The position numbers and the translations under genes are program-made. The notes under the pieces are model-generated. The model searched no databases and was not told the DNA's origin. It worked only from the letters and a program-made list of their open reading frames with translations. Source: Lachnospiraceae bacterium UBA5902 (GTDB lineage Bacteria > Bacillota > Clostridia > Lachnospirales > Lachnospiraceae). From it: DNA of 34,404 nt. This document shows, piece by piece, positions 15,041 to 23,770 of the stretch; positions within the stretch are counted from its first letter, which is position 1, and each line of letters opens with the position of its first letter. The stretch lies in contig DJEI01000052.1 in the NCBI GenBank assembly GCA_002431865.1, positions 1 through 34,404 on the forward strand, in the 5' to 3' direction.

Positions 15041-17572
15041 ATGATTTTAATTGACACACAAAAAGAGGAATTTACAAAGTTAAAAGACATTCGTATCTTC
15101 GAGAAGATGGACAACGAACAGCGTTACAATGGCGATCTGCTCGTAATCGGACTTGGTGGCATGGGAAGCCAGGTTGTCTGTGATATGAAGGGAATGCTGA
15201 TGGGAGAGATTACACCGGACGATAACATCCAATATCTGATGGTGGATTCCGATATCCCGGCGATGGAGAATATGATCGAGGCAAGCCGGGACGGTATTGG
15301 CTTAAATGCAACCGAGATCATCAGTATCTATCGCCCGAATCTGGAGAATCTTCTGGTGAAAGGCATCAAGGAAAATCCGGTTCATCCGAATCTTGCAAAC
15401 TGGATGCGTGAGGATTTCCCACAGATCAACATTGATACGGATGGAGCTAAGGGCAATCGTCAGATTGGACGGTTGATGTTCTCGAATGCATACGAGGACA
15501 TGCGTGTCCTGCTGTTTGATAAGCTGGAGGAGGCACATACCCGTTCAAAGTCAGGCAAACTCGATATTATTATCGTGTCAGGTGTCGCTGGCGGTACAAG
15601 CGGTGGTATCCTGACGGATCTTACTTATAACATTCGTGCGTATGTACGTTCCAAGAAATGGAACGATGTGCGTGTCGGTGCCTGCTTGTTGATGCCGGAT
15701 GTGCTTTACAGCAAGCGTGAGATTGTATCCAATCCGGATCTGCTTGCAAACTTAAATGCGAATGGATATGCAACCCTGAAGGAAGTCGATTACTATATGC
15801 GGCTTACAAGTAAGGACAAGGATGAGCGTTATACATTTGAAAGCACGACACACAAGCTTACAATTCGAGAGAATATATTTGATGCCTGTCTGTTGATATC
15901 CGGGAAAAAGGATGAGCAGGGGTATATCCCGGATGGCGTAATATATAGTGATGTGGCATATTTCCTGACGAAGCTCGCTTCCGTCAAGCATGTCGGACAG
16001 GGTGACGATGGCAAAAAGGGAAAATTGCTGCGCGATGTATTCTTCGATGGGGAAGACCGTGGTTATTACAAGATTATCAACGAATCGGATTATAAGATTC
16101 CAATTAAGCAGATTGAGAATATCTGTGAGTATGAGATTTTTACAGAGGCATATAAGAAACTGCACGAGCTGTCAGAGGACGATCCACAGGCGAAGGAATC
16201 AAGACAGAAGGTGTTTGGCGAGCTTGATGCATTTCTGACTGGAAAACCGGGCGATGAAATCAAACTTTCGGTAAATGGAATCATCCCGATCAAGCAGTTT
16301 GAAAAACCAGTCTATAAGATGATCAAGAAGAATCAGGATGGCTTGCGTGAGAATATGGGGCGCCAGCTTACTTCTATGAAAGACCGTATTCCAATCATGA
16401 TCAAGTCTTTGAAGAATCATGTGCTTGATACGTTGAATGCAGAACTGGAATGGTTTATGCAGAAGAAAGGACCATATGCAGTCATGGATATTATCGGCTG
16501 TGGCGGTATCGGAAGTAGTGAGAAAGACCGTGGTATGATCGCAGATATCGACCGGCTTTCCGGGCTGATGAAGCAGTATCAGCCAACTGGTGAATACAGC
16601 CGTATTATTGAGTCAATCAAGGATATCGTAGCAAAGCGTTTCTTTACGTTCCCATCCGCAAAGCGTGAGACAGAGAATGGTTACTATGATGCGTGTATCA
16701 AGGAATGTCTGACCTTGCAGCGGAATATACTGATTGAAGGTATGAGTGATCAGGATATGTTTGGAGATATTATCCGGTTCCTGCGGGCAAAGGCAGAGCG
16801 ACTCGAAGAGCTGTATGCACAGTTTAACGAGGATTTGAAAAATGCGGTGGAGGATCTGGCTGCAAATGGAAAGCGGATTACCGGATTCTTATTGAAGGAT
16901 GCGAAACAGCAGGAGTATCTGCCATCCGATTATATTACACAGGATCGTGTGGATGAGTTGTACAAGGGTATCGTAAAGTTGCTTGCGGACAATGAATCAA
17001 ATATAGATAATGGACGTATCGTACCTGTAAAACAGGAGATGGAGCGGGTATATAAGAACATTCTGATCGGTGTCGGCATGTATGCACCAGAGAAGATGAT
17101 CTCGGTTGCATTTGCAGATAAGCGTCCGACATTGGCAGAGCTTAACATGATGTTTGTGTCTCCGACGAATGAGACACGTGCAGAGATCATGGATCGGGCT
17201 GCAAAGGCATTCGTGGAAGGGGCAAGTGAGAAGACGGCGAAGAAGAAGCTGTGTATCTTAAAGCCGGGCTTTAAAGTTAATATTACAAATCATAAGTATA
17301 TTTCGCTTCCGGCAATTATGCCGTTCTTCAGTGAGGCGGTAACGAAGCTTCTGACAGCACCACCATATAAGGAAGATCGTAACAATATCTCACTGAATAC
17401 CGGTGATGTGGCGATCTCTGTGGACGATATGTATATTGGAGTTCCGCTTTCGATGATGGCTTGCATCGACGATATGCGGAAGGCTTATGAGGTTGTTCCG
17501 GACAGCTACCTCGGATTACATATTGACGAAGTGAATAGAAATATGAAGACGGAGTTCCCGGGCGTTGCATAG
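15041..17572 (+). CDS. Large tubulin-like GTPase-fold protein
   Basis: The 843-residue protein starts at ATG 15041 behind AAGGAGAAGG. The first 220 residues have a tubulin/FtsZ-like layout: a nucleotide loop VIGLGGMGSQ (Gly37-Gly42), a following acidic strand LMVDSDIPAMENM, and a glycine loop SGVAGGTSGGILTD (G184-G189). The loop has the order AGGTSGG where tubulins and FtsZ carry a GGGTGSG-type loop. A long, mostly helical region follows, with no signal peptide and no clear membrane span. The content matches the bacterial tubulin-like domain family seen in some Firmicutes, whose role is poorly known. FtsZ itself is about 350-400 residues, so this is not the division protein. It is followed directly by a strong terminator and has no partner gene on its strand. 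Filament formation and GTPase activity are inferences. Confidence 0.8.
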   Translation: MILIDTQKEEFTKLKDIRIFEKMDNEQRYNGDLLVIGLGGMGSQVVCDMKGMLMGEITPDDNIQYLMVDSDIPAMENMIEASRDGIGLNATEIISIYRPNLENLLVKGIKENPVHPNLANWMREDFPQINIDTDGAKGNRQIGRLMFSNAYEDMRVLLFDKLEEAHTRSKSGKLDIIIVSGVAGGTSGGILTDLTYNIRAYVRSKKWNDVRVGACLLMPDVLYSKREIVSNPDLLANLNANGYATLKEVDYYMRLTSKDKDERYTFESTTHKLTIRENIFDACLLISGKKDEQGYIPDGVIYSDVAYFLTKLASVKHVGQGDDGKKGKLLRDVFFDGEDRGYYKIINESDYKIPIKQIENICEYEIFTEAYKKLHELSEDDPQAKESRQKVFGELDAFLTGKPGDEIKLSVNGIIPIKQFEKPVYKMIKKNQDGLRENMGRQLTSMKDRIPIMIKSLKNHVLDTLNAELEWFMQKKGPYAVMDIIGCGGIGSSEKDRGMIADIDRLSGLMKQYQPTGEYSRIIESIKDIVAKRFFTFPSAKRETENGYYDACIKECLTLQRNILIEGMSDQDMFGDIIRFLRAKAERLEELYAQFNEDLKNAVEDLAANGKRITGFLLKDAKQQEYLPSDYITQDRVDELYKGIVKLLADNESNIDNGRIVPVKQEMERVYKNILIGVGMYAPEKMISVAFADKRPTLAELNMMFVSPTNETRAEIMDRAAKAFVEGASEKTAKKKLCILKPGFKVNITNHKYISLPAIMPFFSEAVTKLLTAPPYKEDRNNISLNTGDVAISVDDMYIGVPLSMMACIDDMRKAYEVVPDSYLGLHIDEVNRNMKTEFPGVA

Positions 17573-17627
17573 AAGCGGTAGTTGTGCAAAAGAGATATAA
17601 CGGAAATTAAAATCTGTGTATAGAGTT

Positions 17628-17661
17628 AAAAAGGATGCTGTAGTGTTACAGCATCCTTTTT
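17628..17661. terminator. Strong bidirectional terminator between convergent genes
   Basis: A perfect 15-bp stem, AAAAAGGATGCTGTA (17628-17642) with TACAGCATCCTTTTT (17647-17661), closes a GTGT loop. A-runs and T-runs flank both sides, so it can stop the tubulin-like transcript and the opposing MATE transcript. Confidence 0.92.
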
Positions 17662-17683
17662 GCATAGATTATTTTTGTATAGC

Positions 17684-19042
17684 TTATTCTACCGATGGTT
17701 TCTTCGGAAAATATTTTTTGCAGGTGATCACGAACAGGATGATTGCAAGTGCAGTTGCAAGGTAGTCGGTGATCGGCTGTGCCAGTGCAAGTAATTTTGC
17801 AGAATCGGTTGTAGCGTTAATGAGGAACAGGATTGGCAAGTATAAAAGTCCCTGCCGGCTGATTGAAAGGATCAGGGAAGGGAGTGCAGCACCTGTAGAC
17901 TGGATCGCATTGATAAATACAAATAACTGTCCAAGGATTGGACCAGATAAAATGTAAATACGGGAGAATTGGAATCCAAAATCATAAGCGTCGGCATCTT
18001 CCAGAAAGGCGCTGACCAATCCGTTTGCACCAAAATAGCAGACACAGGTCATGATTGCACTTAATATAAATGCAAGTAAAATGGAGAATTTCAATATGGC
18101 GAAATACCGTTTCCGGTTTCCTGCACCGAAGCAGTAGCCAAGCAACGGCTGGATTCCGGTGCCAAGTCCGATCAACAGCATGACAACGATCATGTTTACC
18201 TTCATGGCAACACCGAGTCCGGCAACTGCCATGTCCCCATAGTGAGCCATTAGATTATTGATGAAAATATTGCTGACACTCATAAGTACGCTGTTCAGCG
18301 ATGCAGGAATACCGATGGCAAATACGGAGCCTGCAATTTTGTCTCCGGCTTTGTAATCCTTTAATTTAATAGATAACTGTGACTTCTTGGATGCAAGATG
18401 CGATATATAAAAGATCGCGGACAATACATTTCCGATGACTGTTGCAATTGCAGCACCGGCAACATCCCATCCAAGGAGCAAGATCATGATTGGGTCCAAA
18501 ATCACATTTGCCATATTTCCGATGATCATACCGGACATTGCGGTTTTCGCGCGCCCTTCAGAACGGATGATGTTACTGAATGCATTGCTTAATATCAGAA
18601 ATGGAATTCCGATGGCGACGATCCGGAGATACTGCGTTGCATAGTCTATTGTATCCGGACTTGCACCGATTGCCTTGCAGACTGGTTCGGCAAAAATTAC
18701 AATTAAGATCATGGATATGATTCCTACAGCCAGCCCGGTCCAGAAGCAGAACGCAGAGGCTTGTCTGGCGCGTTCTTCCTGACCTTCTCCAAGCATACGG
18801 GAGATGAAAGAAGTTCCGCCGATACCGAATAACATACCGACTGCCATAAATAACAGGAAAGCAGGGGTTGCGACAGACACAGCAGCAACCATCAGTGCAT
18901 TTTTTGTCTGTCCAATGAAAAATGTATCAGCGAGATTATATATCAGAACCATAATCATGCTGATGATCGAAGGGATGACATTGCTTAACACGGCCTTTGG
19001 AACCGGAGCATCCCTGAAAATTTCAGTTGTATTCTGTTGCAT
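17684..19042 (-). CDS. MATE-family multidrug/cation antiporter
   Basis: The protein has 452 residues with about twelve membrane spans, the normal size for MATE transporters that export drugs or metabolites using Na+ or H+ gradients. It starts MQQNTTEIFRDAPVPKAVLS, and the following span contains YNLADTFFIGQTKNALM, a strong MATE signature in the first helices. GTSFISRMLGEG, and the repeat of that pattern in the second half with LGTGIQPLLGYCFGAGN, show the two-fold inverted layout of the family. AAGGAG lies ahead of its ATG on the minus strand. It is divergent from the RNase H gene and convergent with the tubulin-like gene. A palindrome in its promoter region (19087-19102) suggests a repressor site. 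The substrate cannot be predicted. Confidence 0.93.
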   Translation of the reverse strand: MQQNTTEIFRDAPVPKAVLSNVIPSIISMIMVLIYNLADTFFIGQTKNALMVAAVSVATPAFLLFMAVGMLFGIGGTSFISRMLGEGQEERARQASAFCFWTGLAVGIISMILIVIFAEPVCKAIGASPDTIDYATQYLRIVAIGIPFLILSNAFSNIIRSEGRAKTAMSGMIIGNMANVILDPIMILLLGWDVAGAAIATVIGNVLSAIFYISHLASKKSQLSIKLKDYKAGDKIAGSVFAIGIPASLNSVLMSVSNIFINNLMAHYGDMAVAGLGVAMKVNMIVVMLLIGLGTGIQPLLGYCFGAGNRKRYFAILKFSILLAFILSAIMTCVCYFGANGLVSAFLEDADAYDFGFQFSRIYILSGPILGQLFVFINAIQSTGAALPSLILSISRQGLLYLPILFLINATTDSAKLLALAQPITDYLATALAIILFVITCKKYFPKKPSVE

Positions 19043-19086
19043 AATTGTTCTCCTTATTCTTCGTAATCATTTTCAATAGCTAAATA

Positions 19087-19102
19087 CATATGCTAACATA
19101 TG
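19087..19102. promoter_or_regulatory. Palindromic operator candidate upstream of the MATE gene
   Basis: CATATG-CTAA-CATATG forms a 16-base inverted repeat of two six-base palindromes. It lies about 45 bases before the MATE start codon, just downstream of a TTGACC-like -35 element (19107-19102, minus strand). The position fits a site for a dimeric repressor such as MarR or TetR types. No regulator gene is adjacent. Confidence 0.4.
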
Positions 19103-19135
19103 GTCAATCAAGATTCAATAAAAAGATCAAATTTG

Positions 19136-19195
19136 TGCACTTTTTTTCGTGCAAAGTAAAAAAGAAGTGCATTTGTTATGAAAATGTACTATAAT
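19136..19195 (+). promoter_or_regulatory. Inverted repeat and -10 box upstream of the RNase H gene
   Basis: TGCACTT (19136-19142) and AAGTGCA (19165-19171) form an inverted repeat with T- and A-runs inside. A perfect TATAAT follows at 19190-19195. No good -35 box is found at the right distance, so the promoter may depend on an activator or be weak. Confidence 0.35.
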
Positions 19196-19236
19196 ATAAA
19201 AGATTGTGAATAACTATAGGTCAGAAAGGCAATGAA

Positions 19237-19842
19237 ATGGCAAAGAAATTTTATGCTGTGAAAAGAGGTGTTCGACCGGGAGTATATGAAACATGGTCTG
19301 CCTGCGAACCGCTTGTAAAGGGGTTTCCGGGAGCAATATACAAGAGCTTTCCGACGAGACAGGAGGCGGAGGCATTTGTAGGCGGAGAATGTGTGACGGA
19401 AGAATCAAAGTATACTGATGAGAATATGGTATATGCATTTGTGGATGGCTCTTACAACAGTGCCACACAGGTATATGGCTATGGTGGATTTTTGATGGAT
19501 CATGGTGAGAGGTATGTCCTGCAGGGACATGGCGAAGATCCGGAGATGGCATCCATGCGCAACGTGGCAGGCGAGATACTGGGCGCAATGGCGGCAGTGA
19601 AGCTTGCTGTGGAAAAAGGATTACCAGAATTGGCAATTTATTATGATTATCTTGGAATCGAGATGTGGGCAACCGGAGGTTGGAAGCGGAACAAGACCGG
19701 AACGATTGCATATTATAAGTATATGCAGCAGGTACGGGACAAAATCCGTGTCACATTTATAAAGGTAAAAGGGCATTCCGGTGTGGAAGGCAATGAGGAG
19801 GCAGACCGCCTGGCGAAAGAGGCAGTTGGCATCACCGGATAG
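19237..19842 (+). CDS. rnhA: RNase HI with N-terminal viroplasmin-type domain
   Basis: The enzyme removes RNA from RNA-DNA hybrids. Residues 1-50 (KKFYAVKRGVRPGVYETWSAC, cut here, then FPTRQEAEAFV) form the small viroplasmin-like domain that binds hybrids in eukaryotic RNase H1 and in many Clostridia. Residues 63-201 are the catalytic domain with all active-site acids: Asp70 in FVDGSY, Glu113 in AGEILG, Asp137 in YYDYLG and Asp190 in GNEEADRLA, plus His180 in KGHSG. The 201-residue length is normal for the two-domain form. AAAGG precedes the ATG. It is transcribed toward the fatty acid operon, whose first gene starts 47 bases later, and may be co-transcribed with it. Confidence 0.95.
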   Translation: MAKKFYAVKRGVRPGVYETWSACEPLVKGFPGAIYKSFPTRQEAEAFVGGECVTEESKYTDENMVYAFVDGSYNSATQVYGYGGFLMDHGERYVLQGHGEDPEMASMRNVAGEILGAMAAVKLAVEKGLPELAIYYDYLGIEMWATGGWKRNKTGTIAYYKYMQQVRDKIRVTFIKVKGHSGVEGNEEADRLAKEAVGITG

Positions 19843-19889
19843 CGTACGCGAGAGATTAAATTTAAGATAAAGAAAAGTGGAGATGAAAG

Positions 19890-20801
19890 ATGAAATTTCA
19901 GGTGAGTAATTTATTTCGGAAGAAAGAAGAACCGGTAGAAAATAATGCGATAGAGACAGAAACTCAGGTGGCAGAGGAAGCACCAAAGGCAGAATCAGCC
20001 ACAGAGCAGACAGCAGCTGCAGAGGAGGAAGTGACGGTTTGTCCAAAATGTAAGCAGGAATTTAAGAAGTCTGCAATCAAGGACAACTACAATGTATGTA
20101 TCGCATGCGGATATCATTATGTTGTTTCTGCAGAGAAACGGGTACGTCTGTTGGTTGATCCGGGTACATTCAAACCGCTTCGCTGTAAGGTTGCATTCTC
20201 CAATCCATTGGACATGCCAGAGTATGAAGAGAAGATTGAGCATTTGCAGGAAAAAACCGGACTTGAAGAAGCCGTTTATACTGGCGTTGGCAAGATCGAT
20301 GGAAACGAAGCGGTCATTGCAGTCATGAGCAGCAAGTTCCTGATGGGAAGTATGGGTATGGCTGTTGGCGAGAAAATTACAAATGCAGTGGAGTATGCAG
20401 ACAAGAAACATCTTCCGCTTATTATATTTACCGCAAGTGGCGGCGCACGTATGCAGGAGGGTATTTTGTCCCTGATGCAGATGGCGAAGACGAGTGCAGC
20501 GATTGAGAAGTTCAGTGAGCATGGTGGATTATATATTTCCTACCTGACACATCCGACAACCGGTGGTGTGACTGCCAGCTTCGCAACGTTAGGTGATATT
20601 ACATTGGCAGAGCCGGATGCTTTGATCGGATTTGCCGGACCGCGTGTAATCGAGCAGACGATCGGTCAGAAGCTTCCAGATGGATTCCAGCGTTCGGAGT
20701 TCCAGATGGCACATGGCTTTATTGATCAGATCGTGCCAAGAGATAAGATGCGGGAAGTCATCTCCCATATTTTACGTTTACATGCGAAGAAAGGAAGATA
20801 A
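19890..20801 (+). CDS. accD: Acetyl-CoA carboxylase carboxyltransferase subunit beta
   Basis: AccD and AccA form the carboxyltransferase that makes malonyl-CoA for fatty acid synthesis. After a Glu/Ala-rich N-terminal segment of about 48 residues, a zinc ribbon is present (Cys51, Cys54, Cys70, Cys73 in CPKC and CIAC). The crotonase-fold body contains FTASGGARMQEG and THPTTGGVTASFATLGDI, both typical of AccD, and GPRVIEQTIGQKLP. The length of 303 residues fits the family. The acidic N-terminal extension is longer than in E. coli and probably disordered. It is the first gene of the accDA-fab operon; accA begins two bases after its stop codon. Confidence 0.97.
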   Translation: MKFQVSNLFRKKEEPVENNAIETETQVAEEAPKAESATEQTAAAEEEVTVCPKCKQEFKKSAIKDNYNVCIACGYHYVVSAEKRVRLLVDPGTFKPLRCKVAFSNPLDMPEYEEKIEHLQEKTGLEEAVYTGVGKIDGNEAVIAVMSSKFLMGSMGMAVGEKITNAVEYADKKHLPLIIFTASGGARMQEGILSLMQMAKTSAAIEKFSEHGGLYISYLTHPTTGGVTASFATLGDITLAEPDALIGFAGPRVIEQTIGQKLPDGFQRSEFQMAHGFIDQIVPRDKMREVISHILRLHAKKGR

Positions 20802-20803
20802 TC

Positions 20804-21745
20804 ATGATTAAAGAGATAGATGAGAGAATTGCGGAAATCGATAAAGAGATTGAAGAAATCATGGCAAGTGATCTGGTAGATGAGGCAAAGGTATATGTCC
20901 TGAAGCGGGAACGCCATGACCTGATACATATGTGTAAGAATCTGAACAGCCATGATAAGGTATATCTGGCTCGTCACAAGAAGCGTCCGAAGATCACAGA
21001 GTATGTTGACGCAATCTTTGATGATTTCTTTGAACAGAAGGGTGACGCACTTGGCAAAGAGGATGCAAGTATCTATGGCGGTATTGCAACCTATCATGGA
21101 ATCCCTGTGACGGTAATCGGACACCGCAAGGGAAATGATCTGGCAGAGAATCTGAAATGTAATTTCGGTATGCCGGGTCCGGAAGGCTACCGGAAAGCAC
21201 TGCGTCTGATGAAGCAGGCAGAGAAGTTCGGCAGACCGATCATTACATTTATTGATACACCGGGTGCATATCCGGGATTGGAAGCAGAGAACAACGGACA
21301 GGGTAGTGCCATTGCGGTAAACCTTGCGAAGATGAGTGCACTGAAAGTGCCTGTAATCGCCGTTGTAACTGGTGAGGGAAGCTCCGGTGGTGCGCTTGCC
21401 ATCGGAGTGGCAAACAGTGTCCTTATGCTTGAAAATGCAGTGTATTCCATCCTTTCACCAGAGGGCTATGCTTCAATTCTGTGGAAGGATTCTTCCCGCA
21501 GCGAGGAAGCTGCCGAGATGATGAAGCTGACTGCACAGGATCTGAAGGAGTTCGGTGTGATTGATGATATCATTCCTGAGCCAATCGGCGGTGCACATCT
21601 GAATCATAAGGTTGTATTCAAGGCAACCGACCGTGCAATCAAGAAGGAACTTGACAAATACATCAAGATGAACCCGGATGAAGTTGCAAAGCATCGTTAT
21701 AAGAAATTCAGAACGATCGATAATAAATACCTGCATGTGATCTAA
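20804..21745 (+). CDS. accA: Acetyl-CoA carboxylase carboxyltransferase subunit alpha
   Basis: This is the partner of AccD in the carboxyltransferase half of acetyl-CoA carboxylase. The 313-residue protein opens with a coiled-coil helix (IDERIAEIDKEIEEIM) as usual, followed by DIFD-like YVDAIFDDFFE and the ligand-binding body IGHRKGNDL, FGMPGPEGYRKALRLM, FIDTPGAYPGLEAE, and VTGEGSSGGALAIGVANSV. These are standard AccA signatures. It lies two bases after accD, which implies translational coupling for a one-to-one complex. The biotin carrier (accB) and biotin carboxylase (accC) genes usually found nearby are absent from this window. Confidence 0.97.
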   Translation: MIKEIDERIAEIDKEIEEIMASDLVDEAKVYVLKRERHDLIHMCKNLNSHDKVYLARHKKRPKITEYVDAIFDDFFEQKGDALGKEDASIYGGIATYHGIPVTVIGHRKGNDLAENLKCNFGMPGPEGYRKALRLMKQAEKFGRPIITFIDTPGAYPGLEAENNGQGSAIAVNLAKMSALKVPVIAVVTGEGSSGGALAIGVANSVLMLENAVYSILSPEGYASILWKDSSRSEEAAEMMKLTAQDLKEFGVIDDIIPEPIGGAHLNHKVVFKATDRAIKKELDKYIKMNPDEVAKHRYKKFRTIDNKYLHVI

Positions 21746-21788
21746 GATATGCAGGAAGAGAGTGACAGAGAGTAAGAGGAAAGATAAG

Positions 21789-22730
21789 ATGAAAGAGGGC
21801 TTACATATTGTAGGTATGGGACATTATGCCCCGGAACATGTAGTGACAAATGACGATTTGAGCAGGATTGTAGATACAAATGACGAGTGGATCTCCAGCC
21901 GTACCGGCATCCGCAGAAGGCATTTTATTACGGATGAGAAGAATCAGGATATGGCGGTCGCAGCAACGAAGATGGCAATCGAGGATGCAGGCATCGACAA
22001 ATCAGAGATCGGTGTTGTAATCGTAGCGACAATCCGCCCAGATCATATGACGCCATCGGTGGCATGTATGGTTCAGAAGGAATTGGAGCTTCCACAGGAT
22101 ATTCCTTGCTTTGATATCAATGCAGCCTGCTCCGGATTCATGTATGGTGTACAGATTGCGCGAGGCATGCTGTTACAGAGCGACAAGAAATATGGTGTTG
22201 TGATCGGCAGTGAAACATTGTCCAAGATTCTGGATATGAATGACAGAAGTACCTGTATTCTGTTTGGAGATGGTGCAGGTGCTGCGGTCGTAGAACTTTC
22301 CGATACCCATCGGTATTTCAGCATCCTTGGTGCAAAGGGCGATGATGTTGTACTGGAATGCAGCAACGAAGATCTGCTGCCACGTCACGTCAGCATGCTT
22401 GGTAGTGAAGTGTTTAAGTTTGCAGTCAGCACCGTACCGAAGACAGTCATGCAGCTTCTGGATAAGGCTGGAGTGACAGCCGATGATATTGATCTGTATG
22501 TCTGCCATCAGGCAAATAAGCGGATCATTGAGTCCGTGGCAAAGAAATGCAAACAGAGCATGGATAAGTTCTATATCAATTTGGATGAGTATGGAAATAC
22601 AAGTTCTGCAAGTATTCCAATCGCGCTTTCTGAGCTGAATCAGAAGGGCATGATCAAACCGGGCATGAAGCTTATATGTGTAGGCTTCGGTGGCGGTCTG
22701 ACATGGGGCGGCGCATATCTGGAATTCTAG
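21789..22730 (+). CDS. fabH: Beta-ketoacyl-ACP synthase III
   Basis: FabH starts fatty acid chains by condensing acetyl- or branched acyl-CoA with malonyl-ACP. ATG 21789 has AGAGGA eight bases upstream and gives 313 residues; a GTG at 21762 would add nine residues but is less well placed. The active-site triad is intact: Cys114 in DINAACSGFMYG, the His in VCHQANKRI, and the Asn in EYGNTSSASIP. Thiolase-fold glycine patterns IGSETLSKIL and CVGFGGGLTWGG are present. It follows accA by 43 bases and precedes fabK in the same operon. No acpP gene lies beside it. Confidence 0.96.
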   Translation: MKEGLHIVGMGHYAPEHVVTNDDLSRIVDTNDEWISSRTGIRRRHFITDEKNQDMAVAATKMAIEDAGIDKSEIGVVIVATIRPDHMTPSVACMVQKELELPQDIPCFDINAACSGFMYGVQIARGMLLQSDKKYGVVIGSETLSKILDMNDRSTCILFGDGAGAAVVELSDTHRYFSILGAKGDDVVLECSNEDLLPRHVSMLGSEVFKFAVSTVPKTVMQLLDKAGVTADDIDLYVCHQANKRIIESVAKKCKQSMDKFYINLDEYGNTSSASIPIALSELNQKGMIKPGMKLICVGFGGGLTWGGAYLEF

Positions 22731-22764
22731 CAGACAGGTAGTTGTATATAACAGGAGGATAAAG

Positions 22765-23700
22765 ATGAGATTAAATGAATTCCTTGGAATCAAGTATCCG
22801 ATTATTCAGGGTGGAATGGCGAATATCGCACTTGGCGGGTTTGCAGCTGCTGTCAGCAATGCCGGCGGACTGGGACTGATCGCATCTGGCGGATTTGACG
22901 CAGAGCGTATCCGCGAGGAGATCAAAAAGTGCCGTGAATTGACAGACAAGCCATTCGGTGTGAATTTGATGCTGATGAATCCGGATGTCGACAACATCGC
23001 GAAGATGTTAGTCGAGGAGAAGGTGGATGTAATCACAACCGGAGCAGGAAGCCCGGAAAAATATGTGACCGACTGGAAAGCGGTTGGAACAAAGGTAATC
23101 CCGGTTGTCAGTGGTGTTGCGCTGGCAAAGCGTATGGAGCGTATGGGCGTAGATGCCCTGATCGCAGAAGGCGGCGAGAGTGGCGGACATGTCGGTGAGA
23201 TGACAACGATGACACTTGTACCGATGGTTGTCGATGCAGTCAATATTCCGGTTATCGCAGCCGGAGGTATCGCAGATGGCAGAGGTATGGTTGCAGCATT
23301 TGCACTTGGTGCAATCGGAGTACAGATCGGAACGGTATTACTTGCTAGTGAAGAGTGTCCAATCCATAATAATTACAAAGAAGCAGTTATCAAGGCGAAG
23401 GATAATGGTACTGCAGTCACAGGAAGATCCAGTGGTGCTCCGGTACGTGTTATCAAAAACCAGATGGCACGTGAATATCTGAAGATGGAAGGCAAGGGTG
23501 TTCCAAGAGAAGAGTTAGAGCAGCTTACCCTTGGTTCTCTCCGCAAGGCTGTTTTAGATGGTGATACAAAGAACGGTTCCCTGATGGCTGGTCAGGTATG
23601 TGGTCTTGTAAAGGAGATCAAGCCGGTGGCAGAGATTCTGAAGGATCTGTATGAGGATTCTCTTGCAGAGCTTGCGAAGCTGAACAGCGAGGGTATTTAG
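22765..23700 (+). CDS. fabK: FMN-dependent enoyl-ACP reductase FabK
   Basis: FabK performs the last reduction of each elongation cycle and replaces FabI in many Firmicutes, which makes the organism intrinsically insensitive to FabI inhibitors such as triclosan. The 311-residue TIM-barrel protein has the family N-terminus KYPIIQGGMANIALGGFAA, an NAGGLGLIASGG flavin-site loop, ITTGAGSP, and the typical AEGGESGGHVGEMTTM segment with IPVIAAGGIADG. AGGAGG lies just before the ATG. The closely related nitronate monooxygenases share the fold, but the position between fabH and fabD in a fab operon decides the call. Confidence 0.95.
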   Translation: MRLNEFLGIKYPIIQGGMANIALGGFAAAVSNAGGLGLIASGGFDAERIREEIKKCRELTDKPFGVNLMLMNPDVDNIAKMLVEEKVDVITTGAGSPEKYVTDWKAVGTKVIPVVSGVALAKRMERMGVDALIAEGGESGGHVGEMTTMTLVPMVVDAVNIPVIAAGGIADGRGMVAAFALGAIGVQIGTVLLASEECPIHNNYKEAVIKAKDNGTAVTGRSSGAPVRVIKNQMAREYLKMEGKGVPREELEQLTLGSLRKAVLDGDTKNGSLMAGQVCGLVKEIKPVAEILKDLYEDSLAELAKLNSEGI

Positions 23701-23770
23701 ATAAGATAAAGCACGCGGATGCGTGGCGACATAAATTGATAGAATAATCATAGATAAGCAGGAGGAAATT

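Noticed and set aside
22173..22793. 206-residue open frame antisense to fabH
   Set aside because: No start signals or domains; the sense frame encodes a complete FabH with its catalytic triad.
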